Assembly: GCA_014730055.1 (NCBI GenBank)
Contig: WJIV01000040.1
Span: 1-5,732, forward strand
Direction of reading: 5' to 3'
Length of the DNA stretch: 5,732 nucleotides
Source: Candidatus Bathyarchaeota archaeon
GTDB taxonomy: Archaea > Thermoproteota > Bathyarchaeia > TCS64
In this document: positions 1 through 5,578 of the stretch, piece by piece
Numbering within the stretch: the stretch's first letter is position 1
How the letters are laid out: each line of letters starts with the position of its first letter
The notes under the pieces: model-generated
The model's database searches: none
What the model was told of the DNA's origin: nothing
Seen by the model: only the letters and a program-made list of their open reading frames with translations
Program-made: the position numbers and the translations under genes

Positions 1-2
1 TC

Positions 3-362
3 TACAAACATCCAAGGTTAGGCGATTTCCCTATCTCCACTTCTGTAAAAGCTGGGAATTTTATCTATACCTCAGGTCACGCGGGTTTAAAAGATGATGA
101 TGGAAATAACCTCAACGATATACAAAGTCAAACAAGTCAATGTCTAAGAAATATTGAGCATGCTCTTGATGCATTCGAAACTAAACTGGAGGATGTCATA
201 AAGGTAACAATATACTTAAAAAATTCAAAAGATTTTAGAGAAATGAACGAAGTTTATTCGTCTTTCTTCAAAAAAGATCATCCAACGAGAACTACTGTTG
301 TAACAGATTTAGTAAACCCTGAAATGTTAATAGAGATCGAGTGTGTTGCCTATAATCCCTAA
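3..362 (+). CDS. RidA/YjgF/YER057c-family protein, 5' truncated by window edge
   Basis: An open frame enters from the left edge and ends at a TAA (360-362), giving the last 119 residues of a RidA-family protein. Known family role: hydrolysis of reactive 2-imino acids released by PLP enzymes; other Rid subfamilies act on different substrates, so the substrate here is uncertain. Seen: the beta-strand segment GNFIYTSGHAGL (visible residues 18-29), the PTR motif with R96 matching the substrate-carboxylate arginine (R105 in E. coli RidA), and E111 exactly 15 residues later, as for E. coli E120. By eye alignment the position of the E. coli active-site tyrosine (Y17) appears to be isoleucine (I11 of the visible part), which hints at a non-canonical Rid subfamily. 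Family proteins are about 125-130 residues, so only a short N-terminus is missing. It lies 40 bp before the Isf gene on the same strand; no functional link is evident. Confidence 0.88.
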   Translation, partial: YKHPRLGDFPISTSVKAGNFIYTSGHAGLKDDDGNNLNDIQSQTSQCLRNIEHALDAFETKLEDVIKVTIYLKNSKDFREMNEVYSSFFKKDHPTRTTVVTDLVNPEMLIEIECVAYNP

Positions 363-371
363 TTTAGCAAA

Positions 372-379
372 TTATTTTA
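372..379 (+). promoter_or_regulatory. possible TATA box for the isf-afpA pair
   Basis: The element TTATTTTA, preceded by a purine-rich AGCAAA that could act as BRE, is centred about 27 bases before the ATG at 403. That is the archaeal TATA-to-start-site distance, so transcription could begin at or next to the ATG and give a leaderless mRNA. No well-spaced Shine-Dalgarno sequence lies before this ATG, which agrees. The match to the consensus is only fair in AT-rich DNA, and read-through from the upstream RidA gene is equally possible. Confidence 0.3.
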
Positions 380-402
380 CAATCATAGAGTAATTGAATA
401 AT

Positions 403-984
403 ATGATTCTAGGGTTATGTGGTAGCCCAAGAGCTCAAACAACAGAATACGTTCTTAAAAAAGCGCTTGAGATGTTGACACTTGAAGAATATGAAACAAT
501 ATTATGGACTGTTCGAGGAAAGAAAATTGGGTTTTGTAGACACTGTGATTATTGCTTAAAAGAAAAAATTTGTATTCTTGAGGATAATTTACAAGATCTT
601 TACTTATTGTTAGAAGACGCAGAGGCATTAGTTATTGCGACTCCTGTATATAATGGAGCAGTGAGTGGACAATTGAAAACTGTTCTTGATAGGACTAGAG
701 CACTTTTTGCTAAAAACCCTGATGCGTTGAAAAATAAACCTGGTGTTGCTATAGCTGTAGGTGGAGATAGGTCGGGAGGTCAAGAACTTGCTTTACTACA
801 GCTTCACTCGTTTTATTTACTTTCTGGAGCTATTCCACTAAGCGGAGGTGCGATAGGTGCGAATCTCGGGGCATCTCTTTGGTCTAAGGATTCAATGGAA
901 GGAATAAGACAAGACGAATACGGAATGAAAATACTTAGAAAGACCATGAAGAGTCTTATGAGATATCTGGAGACACAAAAATGA
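403..984 (+). CDS. Iron-sulfur flavoprotein (Isf-type, NADPH-dependent FMN reductase fold)
   Basis: Flavodoxin-fold protein of the Isf group, 193 residues from the ATG at 403. Seen: the N-terminal strand MILGLCGSPR with the FMN phosphate loop (residues 1-15), a compact cysteine cluster C45-x2-C48-x2-C51-x5-C57 that fits the Isf [4Fe-4S] pattern CX2CX2CX4-7C, a TPVYNGAVSG flavin loop (about 80-89) and GGDRSGGQE (120-128). Known of the family: Isf from Methanosarcina accepts electrons from ferredoxin reduced by CO dehydrogenase; the final acceptor is debated. The protein is cytoplasmic, with no signal or membrane segment. An in-frame TTG at 394 would add three residues; I prefer the ATG because family members start just before this strand and the AGAG at 387-390 is only 3 bases from the TTG. 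Its stop overlaps the next gene's start (ATGA). Function with CODH or MetFV is inferred from neighbours. Confidence 0.85.
   Translation: MILGLCGSPRAQTTEYVLKKALEMLTLEEYETILWTVRGKKIGFCRHCDYCLKEKICILEDNLQDLYLLLEDAEALVIATPVYNGAVSGQLKTVLDRTRALFAKNPDALKNKPGVAIAVGGDRSGGQELALLQLHSFYLLSGAIPLSGGAIGANLGASLWSKDSMEGIRQDEYGMKILRKTMKSLMRYLETQK
969..972 (+). promoter_or_regulatory. Shine-Dalgarno GGAG for the AfpA-like gene
   Basis: GGAG sits inside the 3' end of the Isf gene, 8 bases before the ATG at 981. It supports that start and translational coupling with the overlapping Isf stop. Confidence 0.7.
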
Positions 985-1523
985 AAATTGCATGGGGCAT
1001 AACCGGAGCTGGAGACAAACTTTTAGAAACACTCGAAATAATTCGTATATTAAACAGGGAAAAAGAATTTGACTTTGAAGTTTTCTTATCAAAGGCAGGT
1101 TTGCTTGTCAGCAAATATTATAATATTTATGAAGAACTTGTTGATAATTTCGAAAAAGTTTGGTTAGAAAAGGATGCAAATACACCATTTTTAGCTGGCC
1201 GTCTCCAGATGAAAGAATTCGCATCTTTCATAGTTGCTCCTGCCACGAGTAATACTATCGCAAAGGTGGCTGTTGGAATATCCGATACTCTATTAACTAA
1301 TGCAATCATCCAAGGAATTAAGGGAAACATTCCCGTATATATCATGCCTACTGATCTAAAAGTAGGTGAAACAATAACAATACTACCAAATGGTAGAGAA
1401 CTAAAGTTAAGAGTAAGAAAAGAAGATGTTCTTAATGTTAATAAGCTTAAAGATATAGAAGGAATAAAAATTTTAGAACGACCTGAGCAGTTAATTGATG
1501 TATTAAAAATTTTAGATAGATAA
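981..1523 (+). CDS. afpA: AfpA-like archaeal flavoprotein (flavoprotein/Dfp-UbiX fold)
   Basis: A 180-residue FMN-binding flavoprotein of the archaeoflavoprotein AfpA / DmrB type. Seen: N-terminal MKIAWGITGAGDKL (residues 1-14) like the GxTG loop of the Dfp/UbiX fold, a SKAG turn (37-40), and VAPATSNTIAKVAVGISDTL (85-104), the PATxNT flavin motif. It has no cysteine, so it carries flavin only. Known: A. fulgidus AfpA is an FMN protein reducible by ferredoxin, and the related DmrB of Methanosarcina reduces dihydromethanopterin. The start is fixed by a GGAG 8 bases upstream and the ATGA overlap with the Isf gene, so the two are almost certainly made together. Inferred roles: one-electron to two-electron relay between ferredoxin and a partner (Isf or MetFV), or reduction of a dihydropterin cofactor. 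Assignment to AfpA rather than a phosphopantothenoylcysteine decarboxylase rests on length and the solitary domain. Its stop is 1 bp from the convergent metV stop. Confidence 0.8.
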   Translation: MKIAWGITGAGDKLLETLEIIRILNREKEFDFEVFLSKAGLLVSKYYNIYEELVDNFEKVWLEKDANTPFLAGRLQMKEFASFIVAPATSNTIAKVAVGISDTLLTNAIIQGIKGNIPVYIMPTDLKVGETITILPNGRELKLRVRKEDVLNVNKLKDIEGIKILERPEQLIDVLKILDR

Positions 1524-1524
1524 T

Positions 1525-2160
1525 TTAAAAATAATGGTGCATTTTCAGTACTTTTTTCGAGAAATCCCTGGGTGGTCTGAACGTTGTAAAGAGATCTAAT
1601 CTGCCTTGCTCCTCGAGTCTATCATAAATTTGTATCCAAGCGCACTCATTTTCGTAATCTCCTACTTCACATTTTCCATCAACTTGGCCTCCACATGGCC
1701 CATTAAGCAAGTTCTTTGCACATCTGGTAAGGGGACAAACACCGCCTGTCTCATCCAATATGCAATCTCCACATGCTTTGCAGGTGTCATGGAACTTTCC
1801 TAGTCTCTCTGTCTGTCCTATGAATAGTGTATTAAGAGCTGGAAGAGTAATTTTTTCGGTAAAATCGTTAACTGTCTGGACTCCTGCGCCACAAGCCATT
1901 ACTAATACAGCATCAGATTCTGCGATCTCTTTTTTATGGTCTCTTAAGTCTCTTCTATCTAATCTTAAGTCACAAGGGTCCTCAACCATAGCCCATCCAT
2001 TTACCCTCCCCCCCAGTTTAGCAACCATTTCTTTTACTTCTTCTTCTCCTCCGGTTTGACAGCTGGTACTACAGGTTCCACATCCGACGATGAAGAGCTT
2101 TTTATAGGGTTTAATCATGTCTGTTATTTCTTCAAAGTTTTTCTGCTCGGTTATTATCAT
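1525..2160 (-). CDS. metV: Methylenetetrahydrofolate reductase C-terminal-domain protein (MetV-type Fe-S partner of MetF)
   Basis: A 211-residue stand-alone MTHFR_C-type protein. Known: in acetogens such as Moorella and Acetobacterium MetV binds MetF, carries metal/Fe-S centres and passes electrons to the MetF flavin from Hdr- or Rnf-like partners. Seen: 13 cysteines in three groups: GCGTCSTSC near the N-terminus (C27, C30, C34), C63 and C90 in the Rossmann-like middle (VLVMACGAGVQT, 86-96), and a dense C-terminal set from C127-x2-C130-x2-C133 through C142, C147, C156, C164 to C173, with the signature NGPCGG (153-158). No membrane segment is present. The ATG directly follows the metF TAA and has a strong GGAGG 8 bases upstream, so the two are co-translated. 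The electron-donating subunit is not in this window. The coding strand carries a G7 tract (complement of 2008-2014), but the frame stays open. Confidence 0.9.
   Translation of the reverse strand: MIITEQKNFEEITDMIKPYKKLFIVGCGTCSTSCQTGGEEEVKEMVAKLGGRVNGWAMVEDPCDLRLDRRDLRDHKKEIAESDAVLVMACGAGVQTVNDFTEKITLPALNTLFIGQTERLGKFHDTCKACGDCILDETGGVCPLTRCAKNLLNGPCGGQVDGKCEVGDYENECAWIQIYDRLEEQGRLDLFTTFRPPRDFSKKVLKMHHYF
1542..1557 (+). terminator. possible T-run terminator for the isf-afpA transcript
   Basis: Two T tracts (1542-1545 and 1552-1557, the latter six Ts) lie 19-34 bases after the afpA stop. Archaeal RNA polymerase stops at such tracts without a hairpin. They fall inside the 3' end of the opposing metV gene, so any terminator here would be shared with coding sequence. 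In the other direction, metV has only runs of five Ts (complement of 1505-1509), inside afpA. Confidence 0.3.
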
Positions 2161-3087
2161 TTAGAATGCCTCCAGTAGTGGGTCGAATATTCTCTCATAG
2201 AGTACAGCCATCACATGGATTCCAGCCGCATGTGTTGTTTTCCTAATTTCCTTAATGAATGGCTTGAAAAACTCGATGTTGACTTCATCATATTTCTGTT
2301 TTCTTATCTCAGAATCTGGTTCTTGTTTGGCTTTATACATGTTATCCATTAATTCTTTGGGTACTGATACTCCGGGTATGTATTTGTCGAAAAAGTCCGC
2401 AATTGTAAACCCCTTTAATGGGAATATACCAACAAGGACCGGTGTGTTGTATTTTTCCATTTCCCTGAGGAATTCCTTAGTTCTATCAATATCGAACATT
2501 GTCTGGGTCTGTATAAAATCTGAACCGATCTTCGTCTTACGACCAATTTTCAATATTTCGGGCATTAATGGATTTGCATTGGGGTTAGCAGCTATACCAA
2601 TATTGATATCGATATCACCATGTATCTCGTTACCAGCCAAATCTTCCCCTTCATCAATCATTTTGTGAAGTAGGTAGACGAATTGGGCTGAATCTAGATC
2701 ATAAACCGAATTTGCCTGCCGATTGTCTCCTAGAACCGTGTGATCTCCTGAAATTGCTAATATATTTTTGATTCCAAGATGAGATGCTGCCAGTATGTCT
2801 GATGTTAATGCCAGTCGATTCCTGTCACGCACCGTCATCTGGTAAACTGTTTCCAAACCTACTTCTTCCTGTACCTTCCAAGAGGGAATAAGACTATTCA
2901 TGTAAGCATAAGCAAGAGGGTTATCAGTAACATTTGCAGCAATAACATATGGCTTCATTGCTTTTGCACTATGTAATACCTCATCCAAGCTAGTTACTTT
3001 TTCTGGCTCAAGCTCACCTGTTAAGACAAATTTCCCTTTACGGATATCCTTCACAAGCCGACTGTAAGCTGGTCTCTGTTTTTGCAT
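2161..3087 (-). CDS. metF: 5,10-methylenetetrahydrofolate reductase, MetF family
   Basis: A complete 308-residue TIM-barrel MetF, close to the usual 290-310 for stand-alone bacterial enzymes. It interconverts methylene- and methyl-tetrahydropterin using FAD. Seen in order: GELEPEK (24-30), where E25 matches the catalytic glutamate (E28 of E. coli); AANVTDNPLA (50-59); TVRDRNR (85-91); AISGDH (111-116), with D115 matching E. coli D120; FIQTQTMFD (191-199), with Q195 matching the folate-contacting glutamine; and PGVSVPKELM (238-247). All expected active-site positions are kept, so an active enzyme is likely. The start is supported by GAGG 6 bases upstream and by a TATA-like element. It is first of a two-gene operon with metV and is divergent from cdhA. 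Whether the pterin is tetrahydrofolate or tetrahydromethanopterin cannot be read from the sequence; in some archaea lacking Mer, MetF is proposed to replace it. Confidence 0.93.
   Translation of the reverse strand: MQKQRPAYSRLVKDIRKGKFVLTGELEPEKVTSLDEVLHSAKAMKPYVIAANVTDNPLAYAYMNSLIPSWKVQEEVGLETVYQMTVRDRNRLALTSDILAASHLGIKNILAISGDHTVLGDNRQANSVYDLDSAQFVYLLHKMIDEGEDLAGNEIHGDIDINIGIAANPNANPLMPEILKIGRKTKIGSDFIQTQTMFDIDRTKEFLREMEKYNTPVLVGIFPLKGFTIADFFDKYIPGVSVPKELMDNMYKAKQEPDSEIRKQKYDEVNIEFFKPFIKEIRKTTHAAGIHVMAVLYERIFDPLLEAF
2169..2173 (-). promoter_or_regulatory. Shine-Dalgarno GGAGG for metV
   Basis: On the minus strand GGAGG lies inside the last metF codons, 8 bases before the metV ATG. It fixes the metV start and allows re-initiation straight after the metF stop. 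Confidence 0.8.
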
Positions 3088-3093
3088 CTGAAA

Positions 3094-3097
3094 CCTC
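3094..3097 (-). promoter_or_regulatory. Shine-Dalgarno GAGG for metF
   Basis: GAGG on the minus strand lies 6 bases before the metF ATG, and supports the start at 3087. Confidence 0.6.
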
Positions 3098-3135
3098 GTT
3101 TAGAATATTGTACCGAAGTTGTTTATAATATGTTT

Positions 3136-3144
3136 CTTATAAAG
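3136..3144 (-). promoter_or_regulatory. likely TATA box of the metF-metV operon
   Basis: On the minus strand CTTTATAAG is centred about 53 bases before the metF ATG. Transcription would start near 3113, leaving a leader of roughly 26 bases that includes the GAGG site. A second AT element nearer the gene (TATTATAAA, 3122-3130) would put the start on top of the ribosome site, so I favour the distal one. Confidence 0.45.
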
Positions 3145-3181
3145 TTAAATCTAGCATAAATTGAATAAGTACTCATACATA

Positions 3182-3190
3182 TTATAAATA
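3182..3190 (+). promoter_or_regulatory. likely TATA box of the cdhA operon
   Basis: TTATAAATA is a good archaeal TATA match. Transcription would begin about 26 bases on, near 3212, giving a leader of about 20 bases that just includes the GGAG before cdhA. The BRE-like purine stretch upstream is weak. Confidence 0.5.
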
Positions 3191-3220
3191 TCTAGAGACT
3201 AATAGTTAACGTAATTCATC

Positions 3221-3224
3221 GGAG
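3221..3224 (+). promoter_or_regulatory. Shine-Dalgarno GGAG that fixes the TTG start of cdhA
   Basis: GGAG sits 8 bases before the TTG at 3233. No ATG or GTG occurs at the family's expected N-terminus, so this site is what decides the start. Confidence 0.7.
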
Positions 3225-3232
3225 ATAAAAAA

Positions 3233-5578
3233 TTGGCTAAAAAGGATATTAGATTAAAAATAGATGAACTATCATCCAACCTTGGGGTTTTCAAGGGACT
3301 TGATATACAAATAGGAAAAATCATCGACGAGGAGTGGGATGAACCATTGGGGCCAACACCTATGCCCTCTGTTGGTACCCTCAGAGAATGGGACTTGAAA
3401 CTTTTAAATCGCTACAAACCTTTCTACATGCCTTTCTGTGATCTTTGTTGCTTATGCACCTTTGGTAAATGTGATCTTACTGCTGACAAAAAGGGGGCAT
3501 GTGGAATAACAATGGCCGGGCAACAATCTAGGATAGTACTATTAGCATGTTGTATAGGTGCATCAACCCATTGTGCTCACGCAAGACATATGCTGGATCA
3601 CTTAATCGAAGAATATGGAAGAGACCATGTATTAGATATCGCAATTAATACAAATGTGGAAGCACCAAATACAAGGCTTGTATGTGGAATTAGACCACGA
3701 ACTCTAAGTGATCTTGAAGATGCGTTAGATTATGTAGAGACTCAACTTGTACAACTTACAGCTACTGCACATACAGGTCAAGAAGGGGATAATCTAGATT
3801 TTGAGTCTAAGGCTTTCCATGCCGGAATGTTGGATCATGTAGCGATGGAAGTAGCTGATATTTGCCAAATTTCCACTCTTAATCTACCTAAAGGCGTGGC
3901 CGATCCCCCAATGACAGACATAGGGTTTGGAGCAATTGATCCTTCAAAAGCAGTAATAATGTGCATTGGACACAATGTTCTACCAAGTGTTGATATAATC
4001 GATTATTTAATGGAAAATGGATTATTCGGTGAAGTAGAAGTTGGTGGATTATGCTGTACAGCTCATGATAATAGTAGATATGATAAACGTGCCAAAATTA
4101 TGGGACCAATTTCTTGGCAATTACGATATATAAGATCAGGTATTCCTGATGTCGTAGTTGTTGATGAACAGTGTCTAAGAACAGACATTGTTGAGGAGGC
4201 AAGAAAAATTGGGGCACCAGTTATCGCTACAAGTGAGAAAAGCATGTTAGGCTTACCAAACAGAACTCATGACCAATCAGATACTATAGTTAATGACTTA
4301 GTTGAAGGGAAAATTCCAGGTGTGTTCATAATGGAACCTAAAAAGGTTGGTGAAGTTGTCGTAAAAACCGCTTTAAAAATGGAACCAAAGAGAAAAGGTT
4401 ACAAAGCATTTTCCAAGGAAGAACTTTTCGAATTAGCAGAAGAATGCAGAAACTGTATGGAATGTGTCAGAGCCTGTCCTAATAACCTACCAGTTATGGA
4501 TGCTGTTCAAGCTGCAAAGGAAGGTAATTTATTACCTCTGGCGGAACTACAAGATTATTGTGTTGGATGTGGTCGATGCGAAAGCGCTTGTCCTCAAAAT
4601 ATCCCTCTAGTGAGCTTCCTTTACCGGGCGCAAGCTGAGATGAAAAAATCAGAAAAATATCCTATTAGAGTTGGACGAGGAGCAGTTACAGACGTTGAAA
4701 TACGAGAGGTTGGAAGAGCAATCGTTTTCGGTGAGATTCCTGGAGTTATAGCTCTAGTTGGGTGCGCTAACTATCCTAAGGGCGGGGAAGAAGTTGCAAA
4801 AATAGCAGAAGAATTCCTAAAGAGGCGATTTATAGTTCTTTCAACCGGATGCTCCGCAATGGATATAGCATTGACAAAAGACGAGGATGGTTTGAATCTG
4901 TATGAGAAATATCCTGGATATTTTGATGCTGGAGGATTAGTAAATATCGGAAGCTGTGTATCTAATGCTCATATTACTGGGGCAACAATAAAGATAGCCA
5001 ATATATTCGCTAAAAGACCATTAAGAGGGAACTATGAAGAAATCGCTGATTACGTATATAACCGGGTAGGAGCGGTAGGTATAGCATGGGGAGCAATGTC
5101 GCAAAAAGCAGCAAGTATTGCAGCGGGATGTTGGAGACTCGGTATACCTGTTATTGTTGGCCCTCATGGGTCAAAATATCGTCGGAATCTACTAGGTAGA
5201 AAAGATATAGATGAAGACTGGATAACCTATGACGCAAGGACTGGTGATGAAATGTACGTTGGACCCTCTCCAGAACATTTGTTCTATGCAGCAGAAACTC
5301 TTGAAGAGGCAATAGTAATGGCAGCAAAACTCTCTATGCGTCCAAACGATACCACAAAAGGTAGAGCTGTAAAAATCAGCCACTACATAGATCTCCATAA
5401 AAAATACTACGATACGATGCCTGATGATCTACATCTATATGTTAGAAGGGAAGCTGATCTTCCTTTTACAATGAAAGAAGAGCTAATTGGAATATTGAAG
5501 GAAAATGGATGGAAAGAAGGAAAGATAGGTATGCCCGATCCAACTCTTCTAGATAGGATGATAAGGAGTAGAGGGTAA
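3233..5578 (+). CDS. cdhA: Acetyl-CoA decarbonylase/synthase alpha subunit (Ni-Fe CO dehydrogenase)
   Basis: Complete 781-residue CdhA, near the 780-810 typical of the family. It oxidises CO or reduces CO2 at the Ni-Fe-S C-cluster, exchanges electrons with ferredoxin, and with CdhB forms the alpha2-epsilon2 part of the cytoplasmic ACDS complex. Seen: N-terminal cysteines C69, C72, C73, C75, C80, C90 for the B/D clusters; histidine ladder H113, H116, H119 (proton transfer); C-cluster ligand positions H247, C275 (in GLCCTAHD), C314 (DEQC), C511 (VGCANYP), C540 (STGCS), C575 (IGSCVSN); catalytic lysine K625 (SQKAAS); and two inserted ferredoxin motifs C405/C408/C411/C415 and C443/C446/C449/C453 for the E and F clusters, which mark the archaeal type. 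No essential residue appears missing. It starts at TTG, decided by GGAG at 3221. The TAA overlaps the cdhB ATG by one base. Ligand matches to bacterial CODH are by eye. Confidence 0.97.
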   Translation: MAKKDIRLKIDELSSNLGVFKGLDIQIGKIIDEEWDEPLGPTPMPSVGTLREWDLKLLNRYKPFYMPFCDLCCLCTFGKCDLTADKKGACGITMAGQQSRIVLLACCIGASTHCAHARHMLDHLIEEYGRDHVLDIAINTNVEAPNTRLVCGIRPRTLSDLEDALDYVETQLVQLTATAHTGQEGDNLDFESKAFHAGMLDHVAMEVADICQISTLNLPKGVADPPMTDIGFGAIDPSKAVIMCIGHNVLPSVDIIDYLMENGLFGEVEVGGLCCTAHDNSRYDKRAKIMGPISWQLRYIRSGIPDVVVVDEQCLRTDIVEEARKIGAPVIATSEKSMLGLPNRTHDQSDTIVNDLVEGKIPGVFIMEPKKVGEVVVKTALKMEPKRKGYKAFSKEELFELAEECRNCMECVRACPNNLPVMDAVQAAKEGNLLPLAELQDYCVGCGRCESACPQNIPLVSFLYRAQAEMKKSEKYPIRVGRGAVTDVEIREVGRAIVFGEIPGVIALVGCANYPKGGEEVAKIAEEFLKRRFIVLSTGCSAMDIALTKDEDGLNLYEKYPGYFDAGGLVNIGSCVSNAHITGATIKIANIFAKRPLRGNYEEIADYVYNRVGAVGIAWGAMSQKAASIAAGCWRLGIPVIVGPHGSKYRRNLLGRKDIDEDWITYDARTGDEMYVGPSPEHLFYAAETLEEAIVMAAKLSMRPNDTTKGRAVKISHYIDLHKKYYDTMPDDLHLYVRREADLPFTMKEELIGILKENGWKEGKIGMPDPTLLDRMIRSRG
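5565..5568 (+). promoter_or_regulatory. Shine-Dalgarno GGAG for cdhB
   Basis: GGAG within the end of cdhA is 9 bases before the ATG at 5578, favouring that start over the in-frame ATG at 5590. Confidence 0.6.

Larger units (their letters stand above)
3088..3232. promoter_or_regulatory. divergent metF / cdhA intergenic control region
   Basis: These 145 AT-rich bases separate the divergent metF and cdhA starts and are the only sizeable non-coding stretch in the window. They contain a TATA-like box facing each way and a ribosome site at each end. Short repeated words could be regulator half-sites: AGTTAA at 3143-3148 and again at 3203-3208, and TAAATCTAG near 3145 resembling TAAATATCTAG near 3185. 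The self-complementary words TCTAGA (3191-3196) and GTTAAC (3205-3210) lie just after the cdhA TATA element. None is long enough to claim an operator. A shared region fits coordinated control of the methyl and carbonyl branches. Confidence 0.6.

Noticed and set aside
892..1345. Minus-strand open frames across the Isf and AfpA genes (892-1092, 1127-1345)
   Set aside because: Antisense shadows; hydrophobic-looking translation of 1127-1345 is the reverse of the flavoprotein motif region.
1465..1516. 13-base repeat TAAAAATTTTAGA at 1465-1477 and 1504-1516
   Set aside because: Both copies encode similar Lys-Ile-Leu-Glu/Asp segments of afpA in AT-rich codons; most likely chance rather than a regulatory repeat.
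1606..2059. Open frames on the + strand opposite metV (1606-1803 and 1760-2059)
   Set aside because: They lie fully antisense to a well-supported metV, resemble no family I recognise, and have low-complexity Ser/Thr/Pro-rich translations typical of shadow frames.
2255..2668. 137-codon open frame on the + strand opposite metF
   Set aside because: Complete overlap with metF, whose active-site motifs are all intact; no ribosome site or recognisable domain.
1525..3087. Possible foreign origin of metFV from higher G+C
   Set aside because: A few 60-base lines counted by hand ranged from 32 to 50% in metFV, but lines in the flavoprotein genes ranged from 27 to 52% and cdhA lines were 35-42%; the overlap is too great to claim transfer without full codon-usage analysis.
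4063..5398. Short minus-strand frames inside cdhA (4063-4245, 5192-5398)
   Set aside because: Buried within conserved CdhA sequence with no independent start signals.
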